From positions 1 to 8,541 of the forward strand of contig URYP01000091.1 in NCBI GenBank assembly GCA_900552115.1: a stretch of 8,541 bases of DNA, given 5' to 3'. A program made the translations under genes and the position numbers. Shown here one piece after another: positions 1 to 7,784 of this stretch. The notes under the pieces are model-generated. The model was not told where the DNA came from, made no database searches, and was given only the letters and a program-made list of their open reading frames with translations. This DNA comes from an uncultured Oscillospiraceae bacterium (lineage in GTDB: Bacteria; Bacillota; Clostridia; Oscillospirales; Acutalibacteraceae). Numbering within the stretch: position 1 is the first letter of the stretch; every line of letters begins with the position of its first letter.

Positions 1-57
1 CATTACCAGCAGCAGGCTGAGACAACTGGCAAGCAAACGTCTTCCAAATTTCATCAT
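1..57 (-). CDS. N-terminal fragment of an exported protein (cut by window edge)
   Basis: Only the first 19 codons are inside the window, reading MMKFGRRLLASCLSLLLVM. The pattern of positive residues (K3, R6, R7) followed by a leucine-rich hydrophobic run is that of a Sec signal peptide, so the product is probably secreted or membrane anchored; the Cys at residue 12 is followed by more hydrophobic residues and is unlikely to be a lipobox. Two adjacent ATG codons can serve as start (57 or 54). The Shine-Dalgarno AAGGAG (63-68) is 5 bases from the first and 8 from the second, so the second may be preferred. It lies downstream of glmS on the same strand, but the glmS terminator and its own strong promoter make it a separate unit. 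The function cannot be told from this fragment. Confidence 0.75.
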   Translation of the reverse strand, partial: MMKFGRRLLASCLSLLLVM

Positions 58-96
58 GAAATCTCCTTTTTCCAAATTTTCTAAAAATACTCAGTC

Positions 97-125
97 AGCA
101 TACCACAAAATGTATATTATGTCAA
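97..125 (-). promoter_or_regulatory. Strong sigma-A type promoter for the exported protein gene
   Basis: On the minus strand TTGACA (125-120) is followed by a 17-base spacer and TATGCT (102-97), with a TGG just before the -10 that gives an extended -10 (TGn). The -35 is a perfect consensus match and the spacing is optimal. Transcription would start about 30 bases upstream of the ribosome binding site at 63-68. Confidence 0.8.
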
Positions 126-202
126 TGAAACGGGGGTTTTTTAGCCGTCCGGCTTTTGGCTTGACAGAGGGCGCAGGCCATTACATACACTAAATAAGCC
201 GT

Positions 203-243
203 AAAAAAGCCGTTAGACCCTGTACGGGTTTCCAACGGCTTTT
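203..243 (-). terminator. Rho-independent terminator of glmS
   Basis: On the minus strand AAAAGCCGTT (243-234) pairs with AACGGCTTTT (214-205), with an inner ACCC/GGGT helix above a small internal loop and a 5-base apical loop. The stem runs into a tract of six T (208-203). It begins 16 bases past the glmS stop codon. Confidence 0.88.
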
Positions 244-259
244 AAAGTCGATCTTTTGT

Positions 260-2089
<1,830 letters not shown>

Positions 2090-2153
2090 GGGTGTACCGC
2101 ATCCTTTCCTGTACAAATTTCTAATTATTCGTATCTTATTTAATAATATACAC

Positions 2154-2170
2154 TATGTATATGATACATA
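2154..2170. repeat. Perfect 7-bp dyad at the predicted glmS transcription start
   Basis: TATGTAT (2154-2160), ATG, ATACATA (2164-2170) form a perfect inverted repeat. It begins 6 bases downstream of the glmS -10 box, so it would cover the start point and first transcribed bases. This is a usual place for a repressor operator. The sequence is A/T-rich, so chance is possible, and I do not recognise the cognate regulator. Confidence 0.4.
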
Positions 2171-2176
2171 CGATTC

Positions 2177-2205
2177 AGTATACCGTAAAACGACGCAAAA
2201 ATCAA
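2177..2205 (-). promoter_or_regulatory. Predicted glmS promoter
   Basis: On the minus strand TTGATT (2205-2200), a 17-base spacer and TATACT (2182-2177) fit a housekeeping promoter. Transcription would start near 2170, giving an A/T-rich leader of about 80 bases before the glmS ATG. Confidence 0.6.
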
Positions 2206-2298
2206 GCGAAATGTCGGACCGTTCGCCCAAATCGGACAGCCGCGCCCCCGACAGTCTCTCCCGCCAGAAAAGAGGGGGCGGGATTCGTCAAAATACAC

Positions 2299-2327
2299 TC
2301 GACATGTAGGGAAACGAAGTCCATACT
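2299..2327 (+). promoter_or_regulatory. Candidate promoter for the diguanylate cyclase gene
   Basis: TCGACA (2299-2304), a 17-base spacer and CATACT (2322-2327) make a fair but not strong match to the housekeeping consensus. It is the best pair I can find upstream of the gene. It would give a leader of about 90 bases containing the hairpins described at 2363-2416. Confidence 0.35.
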
Positions 2328-2362
2328 AATCAGAAAGAATAACCGGTTATACGCGATGACAT

Positions 2363-2416
2363 TTCCTTACAGGCTGTACCGGCCTGTTGCCGCGTACCGG
2401 CAGGCAGAAAAAGGAG
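2363..2416 (+). promoter_or_regulatory. Structured leader that can sequester the Shine-Dalgarno of the diguanylate cyclase
   Basis: Three helices can form together as a compact three-way junction. P1 pairs TTCCTT (2363-2368) with AAGGAG (2411-2416), which is the ribosome binding site (five Watson-Crick pairs and one G-U). P2 pairs ACAGGC (2369-2374) with GCCTGT (2382-2387). P3 pairs TGCCG (2388-2392) with CGGCA (2398-2402). An alternative fold pairs GCCT (2382-2385) with AGGC (2402-2405) beneath a shortened P3, and this would break P2. The 8-base word GTACCGGC also occurs twice (2376-2383 and 2394-2401). The pairings are seen directly; a switching role is inference. It does not resemble the c-di-GMP-I or -II aptamers by eye. 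Confidence 0.4.
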
Positions 2417-2422
2417 CAGCAC

Positions 2423-3364
2423 ATGAAACGGCAGCAAGGTTGTGAAGACAGCGTACGTTACCGCGCATGTTTGATAGAGGGCTTGAAAGCCTCCAAAACA
2501 TGCGTGTTTGAAGTAGACTGCGAAAACCGGCGATGTACGGTTTTTGAAAACGCGGAGGATATATTCGGACTTGCAGGCGCATGTATCCTGCACGATGTCC
2601 GTTCCTTCAGCCGGAAAAGCCGCTGGGAATACGAGAAAGCCTGCGCGGCCTATTTCTCCTTACCGGATGAAGAAGAGGTCATTCACAAAGCCTTTGACAA
2701 GATCCGTCAGGGCGAGTGCGCCGTTTATGAGGCCCGTATGAAAGCCCGGGACAGCGAACCGGTGTGGTGCCGCCTGCAGTTAAAGCCCCTGGTAAAAAAC
2801 GGCGTCATGGTCCGGCTGACCGGCACCATCGTCAATATCGGCGATATTAAAAGCCAGACCGAAATGCTGATGCACCAGTCCATGCGCGACCTGTCGACCG
2901 GTTTGTACAACAAGGCCACGACTGTCCGTATGATCCGGGATACGCTCCAGCATGCGGCCGGCGATACCCACGCGCTGTTCGTGGTGGATTTGGATGATTT
3001 CAAAACCGCTAACGATACGTTTGGGCATTTTACCGGTGATGAAATCATCCAGCATGTGGGGGAACATCTCCAGTGCCTGTTCCGGCGCAACGATATCATC
3101 GGTCGGTTCGGCGGCGATGAATTCCTGGTTCTGATGAAACACATCCCTTGCAAGGAGGCCGCCGTGAGGAAGGCGGCGCAGTTGTTGGAAGAAGATAATC
3201 CCTGCGCGGTGGGGAAAAGTATCGGCGTTGCTTTCTACCCGGAGGACGGGCAGGATTTTGGTACGCTGTTCCGCCATGCGGACAAGGCCCTTTACCGCGC
3301 CAAAGCCGTCAAAAACACTTATGTGCTGTATGGGGATGCCTCCAGTCGGCTGTGCCCGTTATAA
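2423..3364 (+). CDS. PAS-GGDEF diguanylate cyclase
   Basis: The 313-residue soluble protein (no signal peptide or membrane segment) should make cyclic di-GMP from two GTP. The start ATG is 6 bases after AAGGAG (2411-2416); an ATG 12 codons upstream lacks such a site. Residues about 20-135 look like a PAS_3-type sensor ending in a PAC-like strand set (VWCRLQLKPL, VRLTGTIVNIGDI), linked by a short helix to the GGDEF domain (about 146-308). That domain has the DLSTGLYNK entry motif, VDLDDFKTANDTFGHFTGD for metal and substrate, and an intact GGDEF A-site at 230-234. The RRND at 221-224, five residues before it, is a proper RxxD inhibitory I-site, so product inhibition is expected. The C-terminal SIGVAFYPEDG and ADKALYRAK motifs are present. 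Nine cysteines lie in the first 116 residues, which is unusual and hints at redox or metal sensing. The ligand is unknown. The gene stands alone, divergent from glmS. Confidence 0.92.
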   Translation: MKRQQGCEDSVRYRACLIEGLKASKTCVFEVDCENRRCTVFENAEDIFGLAGACILHDVRSFSRKSRWEYEKACAAYFSLPDEEEVIHKAFDKIRQGECAVYEARMKARDSEPVWCRLQLKPLVKNGVMVRLTGTIVNIGDIKSQTEMLMHQSMRDLSTGLYNKATTVRMIRDTLQHAAGDTHALFVVDLDDFKTANDTFGHFTGDEIIQHVGEHLQCLFRRNDIIGRFGGDEFLVLMKHIPCKEAAVRKAAQLLEEDNPCAVGKSIGVAFYPEDGQDFGTLFRHADKALYRAKAVKNTYVLYGDASSRLCPL

Positions 3365-3391
3365 AGCCCCCCATTACAGGGAACATACAAC

Positions 3392-3427
3392 AAAAGGATA
3401 TGCGAATAAAATTCGCATATCCTTTTT
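3392..3427. terminator. Bidirectional terminator between the cyclase and DAP dehydrogenase genes
   Basis: AAAAGGATATGCGAAT (3392-3407) and ATTCGCATATCCTTTT (3411-3426) are perfect complements over 16 bp around an AAA loop. On the plus strand the stem ends in TTTTT (3423-3427), 28 bases after the cyclase stop; on the minus strand it ends in TTTTGTTGT, 24 bases after the DAP dehydrogenase stop. It therefore serves the two convergent genes. Confidence 0.9.
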
Positions 3428-3449
3428 GGCCATCTGATGATTCCGGTTT

Positions 3450-4436
3450 TTACAGCAGCCGGCTTCTGAGTTCATCACCGCTTAGCGGGGACAACATAGC
3501 CGGCGGGATATCCAGCAGGGTTTTGGCGCCTTTCTGGCCCGCCTCATGCATCCGGAAAGCGGCCCGGGCGCAGGCAATCAGCACACTCGAGGTGAATTCC
3601 GGGTTGGAATCCAGCGTAAGTCGGTATTCAATCACGTGGCGGTGCTCTCTGTCCCATCCGGTCTGGCCGGAGCGGATTACCGTGCCGCCATGGGGCAGGC
3701 CGCTGTGGTTCCGCTTCATCTCCTCTGTGGAGATAAAATGAACGGTGGTATCGTAATCGGCAAAATAGTTGGGCATGGTTACGATATCGTGTTCAATACG
3801 GGCTTTGTCCGCACCGTCTTCGGCCACGACAAAGCATTCCCGGGTATGCTTTTGGCGGGTGGTTAAATCCGGCGTGGCGCCGCTGCGCACCGCCTCCACC
3901 GCTTCGGGGACAGGAATGGTATACTGGCGCGCGTCTTTAACGCCGGCGATCCGCCGGATCGCGTCGGAATGCCCCTGGCTGACGCCCTTGCCCCAAAAGG
4001 TGTAATCCTGGCCCTGCGGCAGAACTGCGCCGGCGTATACCCGGTTCAGAGAAAACAAGCCCGGGTCCCAGCCGGCGGAGATAACGCCGATTTTACCGCT
4101 GGCCTGTGCCGCCGCGTCCACCGCCGCAAAATGCGCCGGAATATTGGCGTGCGTATCAAAACTGTCCACCAGGTTGAAATGCGCCGCCATCTTGGGCGAC
4201 TGTTCCGGCAGGTCAGTGGCGCTGCCGCCGCACAAAATCATTACGTCGATATCGCCGGCAAAGGACGGCGCATTTTCCGCCGAAACGACCGGTACGCCGG
4301 GGGTCAGCAGGGTCAGGGATTCCGGAGCCCGGCGGGTAAACACCGCCGCGAGCGTCATGTCCGGATTCTGCCGGATAGCGCATTCCACGCCGCGTCCCAG
4401 GTTGCCGTATCCCATAATACCAATGCGTATATTCAT
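3450..4436 (-). CDS. ddh: meso-diaminopimelate D-dehydrogenase
   Basis: This NADPH-dependent enzyme (EC 1.4.1.16) aminates L-2-amino-6-oxopimelate, the open form of tetrahydrodipicolinate, directly to meso-DAP. It thereby bypasses the acyl-blocked branches and supplies both lysine and the peptidoglycan cross-linking residue. The 328 residues match the family length. Seen in order: Rossmann motif GYGNLGRG (9-16); TRR (34-36), whose arginines suit NADP rather than NAD; CGGSATD (69-75); DSFDTH (91-96); SAGWDPGLFSLNR (120-132); GKGVSQGHSDA (149-159); PNYFADYDTTV; and SGLPHGG. All resemble the Corynebacterium glutamicum type of enzyme. The ATG is 9 bases after AAAGGGG (4446-4452). It follows queH on the same strand after an 81-base gap with its own promoter. 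No other lysine pathway gene is in the window. Confidence 0.96.
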   Translation of the reverse strand: MNIRIGIMGYGNLGRGVECAIRQNPDMTLAAVFTRRAPESLTLLTPGVPVVSAENAPSFAGDIDVMILCGGSATDLPEQSPKMAAHFNLVDSFDTHANIPAHFAAVDAAAQASGKIGVISAGWDPGLFSLNRVYAGAVLPQGQDYTFWGKGVSQGHSDAIRRIAGVKDARQYTIPVPEAVEAVRSGATPDLTTRQKHTRECFVVAEDGADKARIEHDIVTMPNYFADYDTTVHFISTEEMKRNHSGLPHGGTVIRSGQTGWDREHRHVIEYRLTLDSNPEFTSSVLIACARAAFRMHEAGQKGAKTLLDIPPAMLSPLSGDELRSRLL

Positions 4437-4471
4437 AATAACCGTCCCCTTTACATTTGTATTTCCTTTTC

Positions 4472-4499
4472 ATTATACAGAAATTTTGCAATTTTACAA
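4472..4499 (-). promoter_or_regulatory. Predicted ddh promoter
   Basis: On the minus strand TTGTAA (4499-4494), a 16-base spacer and a perfect TATAAT (4477-4472) lie in the gap between queH and ddh. Transcription would start near 4465, giving a leader of about 30 bases before the ddh ATG. The -35 region sits inside the 11-bp dyad at 4484-4515. Confidence 0.65.
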
Positions 4500-4515
4500 G
4501 TGGGAAATTGCAAAA
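4484..4515. repeat. Perfect 11-bp inverted repeat at the ddh promoter / queH 3' end
   Basis: TTTTGCAATTT (4484-4494), a 10-base spacer and AAATTGCAAAA (4505-4515) are exact reverse complements. The dyad starts 2 bases past the queH stop and spans the ddh -35 and spacer. It could be an operator for ddh. Alternatively, as RNA it could be a weak queH 3' hairpin, but the stem is A/T-rich and is not followed by a clean T tract, so it makes a poor intrinsic terminator. Confidence 0.6.
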
Positions 4516-4517
4516 AA

Positions 4518-5141
4518 TTATTTTCTGTTCTCAGCTTCCCGCTGTGAATACACACAGCCGCAGTAGTTTTGGCGATAAAGCCCGTACTTGGCTGAAAGCG
4601 CGCAGGAGCGTTTGTACCCGTCCCGCTTTTTAAAATCGGATACCAGATAAGGCACGCCAGCCTGCATGGCAATCTCCCGCCCAAGGGCGTTTAGCTTGTC
4701 GGCATTTTTGTATGGACTGACCGACAGCGTCGTGGTAAAATAATCGTAACCATCCCGGGCGGCCTCCCGCGCGGCGGCTTCCAGGCGCAGCCGGTAGCAT
4801 CGGGTGCAGCGTTCTCCGCCCTCCGGCAATGTTTCCAATCCCTGAGCGGCCCGGGTAAAGACTGCGGGATCGTAGGCACCCGGCAGAAATGCCACAGGCC
4901 GGGGAAGCGGCATGGCAGCGATCAGCCGCCGAGCTTCCTCTTCGCGAAACCGGTATTCGCTTTCCGGTGCAATATTGGGATTGTAATAAAACAGTGTAAT
5001 CTCAAAATAGGCGCTGAGATACTCCAGCACATAGCTGGAGCAGGGCGCACAGCAGGCGTGCAGCAGCAGCCGGGGTGTACGGCCGCTTTGGCGGATTGCC
5101 TCCAGTTCCTTATCCAGCGATACCTGATAGTTTTCTTTCAA
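4518..5141 (-). CDS. queH: Epoxyqueuosine reductase, QueH type
   Basis: QueH (former DUF208 family) performs the last step of queuosine synthesis, reducing epoxyqueuosine in tRNA anticodons, and replaces the unrelated cobalamin-dependent QueG. The chosen start is a TTG at 5141, 9 bases after AAAGGGG (5151-5157), the same site and spacing as ddh. It gives 207 residues beginning near KENYQ, as expected for the family. The frame is open 29 codons further to another TTG (5228), but those residues look non-coding. Family motifs are complete: LLLHACCAPCSSYVLEYL with Cys30, Cys31 and Cys34; FYYNPNI; GGERCTRCYRLRL with Cys112 and Cys115; FTTTLSVSPYKN; and near the C-terminus FKKRDGYKRS, YGLYRQNYCGC with Cys194 and Cys196. 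The paired cysteines (30/31 and 112/115) are those expected to hold the iron-sulfur cluster. It is divergent from the GH31 gene and upstream of ddh, with no obvious functional link to either. Confidence 0.93.
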   Translation of the reverse strand: MKENYQVSLDKELEAIRQSGRTPRLLLHACCAPCSSYVLEYLSAYFEITLFYYNPNIAPESEYRFREEEARRLIAAMPLPRPVAFLPGAYDPAVFTRAAQGLETLPEGGERCTRCYRLRLEAAAREAARDGYDYFTTTLSVSPYKNADKLNALGREIAMQAGVPYLVSDFKKRDGYKRSCALSAKYGLYRQNYCGCVYSQREAENRK

Positions 5142-5150
5142 TAACAGGAT

Positions 5151-5157
5151 CCCCTTT
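5151..5157 (-). promoter_or_regulatory. Ribosome binding site that sets the queH TTG start
   Basis: AAAGGGG on the minus strand lies 9 bases before the TTG at 5141-5139. No comparable site precedes the upstream in-frame TTG at 5228. This decides the 207-residue reading of QueH. Confidence 0.7.
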
Positions 5158-5256
5158 ATTAAAATATGCGATACTGTAATGGCTTCGGCCCTATGAGGGA
5201 GAGCGGTGGTTTCCGTGAACGATCTCAAGTTCCATTCTCCCGGTTTGTCCTGCCCT

Positions 5257-5286
5257 ATGATACAACATACGGCGCCCCGCCGTCAA
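5257..5286 (-). promoter_or_regulatory. Candidate queH promoter
   Basis: On the minus strand TTGACG (5286-5281), an 18-base spacer and TATCAT (5262-5257) each match consensus at five of six positions. It implies a leader of roughly 110 bases before the queH start. I see no preQ1 aptamer in that leader. Confidence 0.45.
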
Positions 5287-5344
5287 TCCTTCGGTATGCT
5301 GTATAACGGTGTGTGCCCATGAGCAACGAAAGAGAGGTATGTTT

Positions 5345-7651
5345 ATGCCCAGTCGATCCATTCAATATGAAGTTATGCAGGACGGCTGCGTCAACCTTGC
5401 CTTTGAACAGGGTTCCCTGACGCTTCATCCCGTGAGCGAGTCCATTCTGCGCATTACCCGTCCGGCGGGGGAAAGCCGTCATTTTACGGCGGCCACGGAA
5501 GGATTTGAGCCCGCTCCTCCCGTGGTGGACGTGGACATGGAGAGGGAGACGTTTGTCCTTAAAACGAAGGCGCTGACCGCACGGGTAGATCCGGAGGGAC
5601 GGGTGGACCTGTATACCCCGGACGACCGGCTGCTGTGCGCGGATTACCGCGGCATTCCCAAACGGGCCGAAGCCCTGTCGGCGCAGGACCGGGAGCTGGC
5701 CGCGCTGGAAGGCCACGCGGCGGACGATGCCCCGAAGGACTACGCCTGCGGAATTATTAAGGCGCTGGAGGGCGACGAATGCTTTTACGGCCTGGGGGAC
5801 AAAACCGGATTCCTCAACAAACGGGGCTATGAGTACATCATGTGGAACACAGACAATCCTCGTACCCAGATGGAAACCCGCGAATTCCGGGCCCTGTACA
5901 AAAGCATACCCTTTGTTATCGTATTGAAAGAAACGGGCGTTTACGGCCTGTTTTGGGACAACCCCCATAAGCTCCACATCGACCTGGGGTATGCGGACGA
6001 CCAGTGCTGGCGAATGGAAGCGGAGGACGGCCCGCTGGATTATTACTATCTGGCCGGCGACTCCATGGCGGCTGTCGTATCGGCGTATACCCGGCTGACG
6101 GGGCGCGCTCCGCTGCCGCCCCTGTGGACGCTGGGATACCACCAGTCCCGCTGGTCCTATGCCTCGGCGCAGGAGGTGCGGGACATTGCGTGCTGTCTGC
6201 GGGAATACGATATCCCCTGCGATGCGATTCATCTGGATATCGATTATATGGAACGCTTCAAGGTGTTTACATGGGACAAAGAACGCTTCCCCGATCCGCC
6301 GGGACTGCTGCACGAGCTTAAAGAGCAGGGGTTCAAGGCGGTGACAATCGTCGATCCGGGCGTCAAGAAGGAGGCGGGCTATCCGGTCTATGAGGAAGGG
6401 GCGCGGGACGGGCATTTCCTGATGGAGGCGGACGGCACGGTATACGAAAATACGGTTTGGCCCGGACTTTCCGTGTTCCCGGATTTCAGCCGGCCTCAGA
6501 CACGGAAGTGGTGGAGCGGCCTCGTGAGCCGGTGGCTGGACGGCGGCGCCGACGGGATATGGAACGATATGAATGAGCCGGCCAGTTTTAACGGCCCGCT
6601 GCCGGATGACCTTTTATTTGATAACGAAGGGCAGGGGGCCCTCCACCGGGATATGCATAATCTGTACGGGCATTTGATGGCCAAGGCTACAGCAGCGGCG
6701 TTCCTTGCCGGCGGCCGCCGCCCTTATGTGATTACCCGCGCCTGTTACAGTGGGTCGCAGCGCTACACGACCGCCTGGACAGGGGATAACCAAAGCCTGT
6801 GGGCGCACCTGCAAATGAGCATTCCCCAGCTCTGTAATCTCGGCCTCAGCGGCATGCCAATGGTGGGCTGTGACGTAGGCGGATTCGGGGAAAACGTCAC
6901 CCCGGAGCTGATGGCCCGTTGGGTAGAGGCGGCATGCCTGACGCCTTTTTTCCGCAATCACTGTGCGAGCGGCTGCCGCCGTCAGGAGCCGTGGCGGCTG
7001 GGCGAGGAGGTGCTGGCGATTTACCGCCGATATGTAAAACTGCGCTACCGGCTGCTGCCTTATCTTTACGATCGTATGAGGGAAGCGTCACAGACAGGCC
7101 TGCCCCTGATGCGTCCGCTGGTCATGCACTACGGGGGCGATCCTCATACCCGCCACCTGAATGATGAATATCTGGTGGGGGAGACGCTGCTGGCGGCGCC
7201 TGTCACCGAACAGGGCAAAACTATAAAAATGGTGTATTTGCCCGTAGGAGAATGGATTGATTTCTGGACAGGGGAGAGCCTTGCCGGCGGGCAAACGATC
7301 CTGCGGGACGCGTCTTTGGATATGCTCCCCCTGTATGTCCTCGGCGGCAGCATCCTGCCCCTGTATCCGGAAGGGCTGAGCCACATAGGGGATACGCCTC
7401 CGCAGGAGCTGATCCTGGCGGTATATGGGCGGCAGGCTTCTTACACGCATTATCAGGATGCCGGACAGGGCTTGGAGTATCAAGAGGGGAGCTATAACCT
7501 GTATCGGTTTGATTGGTCGGATGGTCGGCTGACGATTTCGTTGGAGCACCGGGGCTATGTGCCGTATCGGCGCTTCACCGTGCTGTGGGAAGGGCGGGCC
7601 CGTACCGTGGAACCAGCGGCATTTCCCTGTATAATCCCGATGGAACTATAA
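5345..7651 (+). CDS. Intracellular alpha-glucosidase, glycoside hydrolase family 31
   Basis: GH31 enzymes of this type release alpha-glucose from the non-reducing end of malto- or isomalto-oligosaccharides with retention. The 768-residue protein has no signal peptide, so it acts on imported sugars. The start ATG is 7 bases after GAGAGG (5332-5337); an upstream GTG at 5309 and an ATG at 5339 are less well placed. An N-terminal beta-sandwich region (to about 250, with FYGLGDKTGFLNKRG) precedes the TIM barrel, which opens at about W261 (LWTLGYHQSRWSY). HLDIDYM (D298, D300) is in the substrate pocket, the nucleophile is D408 in WNDMNEPA, the acid/base is D481 in WTGDNQS, and FFRNH (R537, H539) lines subsite -1. 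C-terminal beta domains follow. All key residues are present. Specificity (alpha-1,4 or alpha-1,6) cannot be read reliably. A TATAAC at 5302-5307 could be its -10 box but lacks a good -35. No transporter or sugar regulator gene is nearby, and I see no clear terminator after it. Confidence 0.94.
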   Translation: MPSRSIQYEVMQDGCVNLAFEQGSLTLHPVSESILRITRPAGESRHFTAATEGFEPAPPVVDVDMERETFVLKTKALTARVDPEGRVDLYTPDDRLLCADYRGIPKRAEALSAQDRELAALEGHAADDAPKDYACGIIKALEGDECFYGLGDKTGFLNKRGYEYIMWNTDNPRTQMETREFRALYKSIPFVIVLKETGVYGLFWDNPHKLHIDLGYADDQCWRMEAEDGPLDYYYLAGDSMAAVVSAYTRLTGRAPLPPLWTLGYHQSRWSYASAQEVRDIACCLREYDIPCDAIHLDIDYMERFKVFTWDKERFPDPPGLLHELKEQGFKAVTIVDPGVKKEAGYPVYEEGARDGHFLMEADGTVYENTVWPGLSVFPDFSRPQTRKWWSGLVSRWLDGGADGIWNDMNEPASFNGPLPDDLLFDNEGQGALHRDMHNLYGHLMAKATAAAFLAGGRRPYVITRACYSGSQRYTTAWTGDNQSLWAHLQMSIPQLCNLGLSGMPMVGCDVGGFGENVTPELMARWVEAACLTPFFRNHCASGCRRQEPWRLGEEVLAIYRRYVKLRYRLLPYLYDRMREASQTGLPLMRPLVMHYGGDPHTRHLNDEYLVGETLLAAPVTEQGKTIKMVYLPVGEWIDFWTGESLAGGQTILRDASLDMLPLYVLGGSILPLYPEGLSHIGDTPPQELILAVYGRQASYTHYQDAGQGLEYQEGSYNLYRFDWSDGRLTISLEHRGYVPYRRFTVLWEGRARTVEPAAFPCIIPMEL

Positions 7652-7732
7652 CGGCGCCCATGCGCCTGCGCGGGGCAGAAGGTGAAGCGCTTTGTTTCAT
7701 TAGTGTAGTTTAAAGACCGAACGAAAATATTC

Positions 7733-7761
7733 TTGCGTTTTCTCCTTATTTGTGCTATCTT
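7733..7761 (+). promoter_or_regulatory. Promoter of the lipoprotein gene
   Basis: TTGCGT (7733-7738), a 17-base spacer and TATCTT (7756-7761) with a TGC extended -10 element lie just before the gene. Transcription would start near 7768, leaving a leader of only about 17 bases that is almost entirely the AGGAGG ribosome binding site (7771-7776). Confidence 0.6.
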
Positions 7762-7784
7762 TTTCCTAAGAGGAGGAATCTATA

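Noticed and set aside
137..158. Small hairpin AGCCG/CGGCT flanked by T tracts, terminator-like on the plus strand
   Set aside because: No plus-strand gene ends upstream of it, the stem is only 5 bp with a 2-base loop, and on the minus strand it lacks a T tract. The glmS terminator at 203-243 is far better.
161..191. TTGACA at 161-166 as a plus-strand promoter pointing antisense into glmS
   Set aside because: No acceptable -10 box lies 16-18 bases downstream (best is CATACA), and no plus-strand gene follows.
5142..5256. A preQ1 riboswitch in the queH leader
   Set aside because: I looked for the short preQ1-I pseudoknot pattern with its A-rich tail next to the ribosome binding site and found none. 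A GGGAGA/TCTCCC pair (5197-5202/5236-5241) is present but too short to mean much.
5255..6415. A 386-codon open frame on the minus strand opposite the GH31 gene
   Set aside because: Its composition (many Arg, His, Pro, Val) is that of an antisense shadow of a G+C-rich gene, and the GH31 motifs on the plus strand are complete and in order.
7653..7666. GGCGC-CCAT-GCGCC hairpin just after the GH31 stop as its terminator
   Set aside because: The stem is only 5 bp and no T tract follows it.
7682..7695. GTGAAGCGCTTTGT as a CcpA cre site behind the alpha-glucosidase gene
   Set aside because: Only the central AAGCGCTT palindrome fits; the outer TG and CA positions are wrong, and it lies downstream of the GH31 gene rather than at its promoter.
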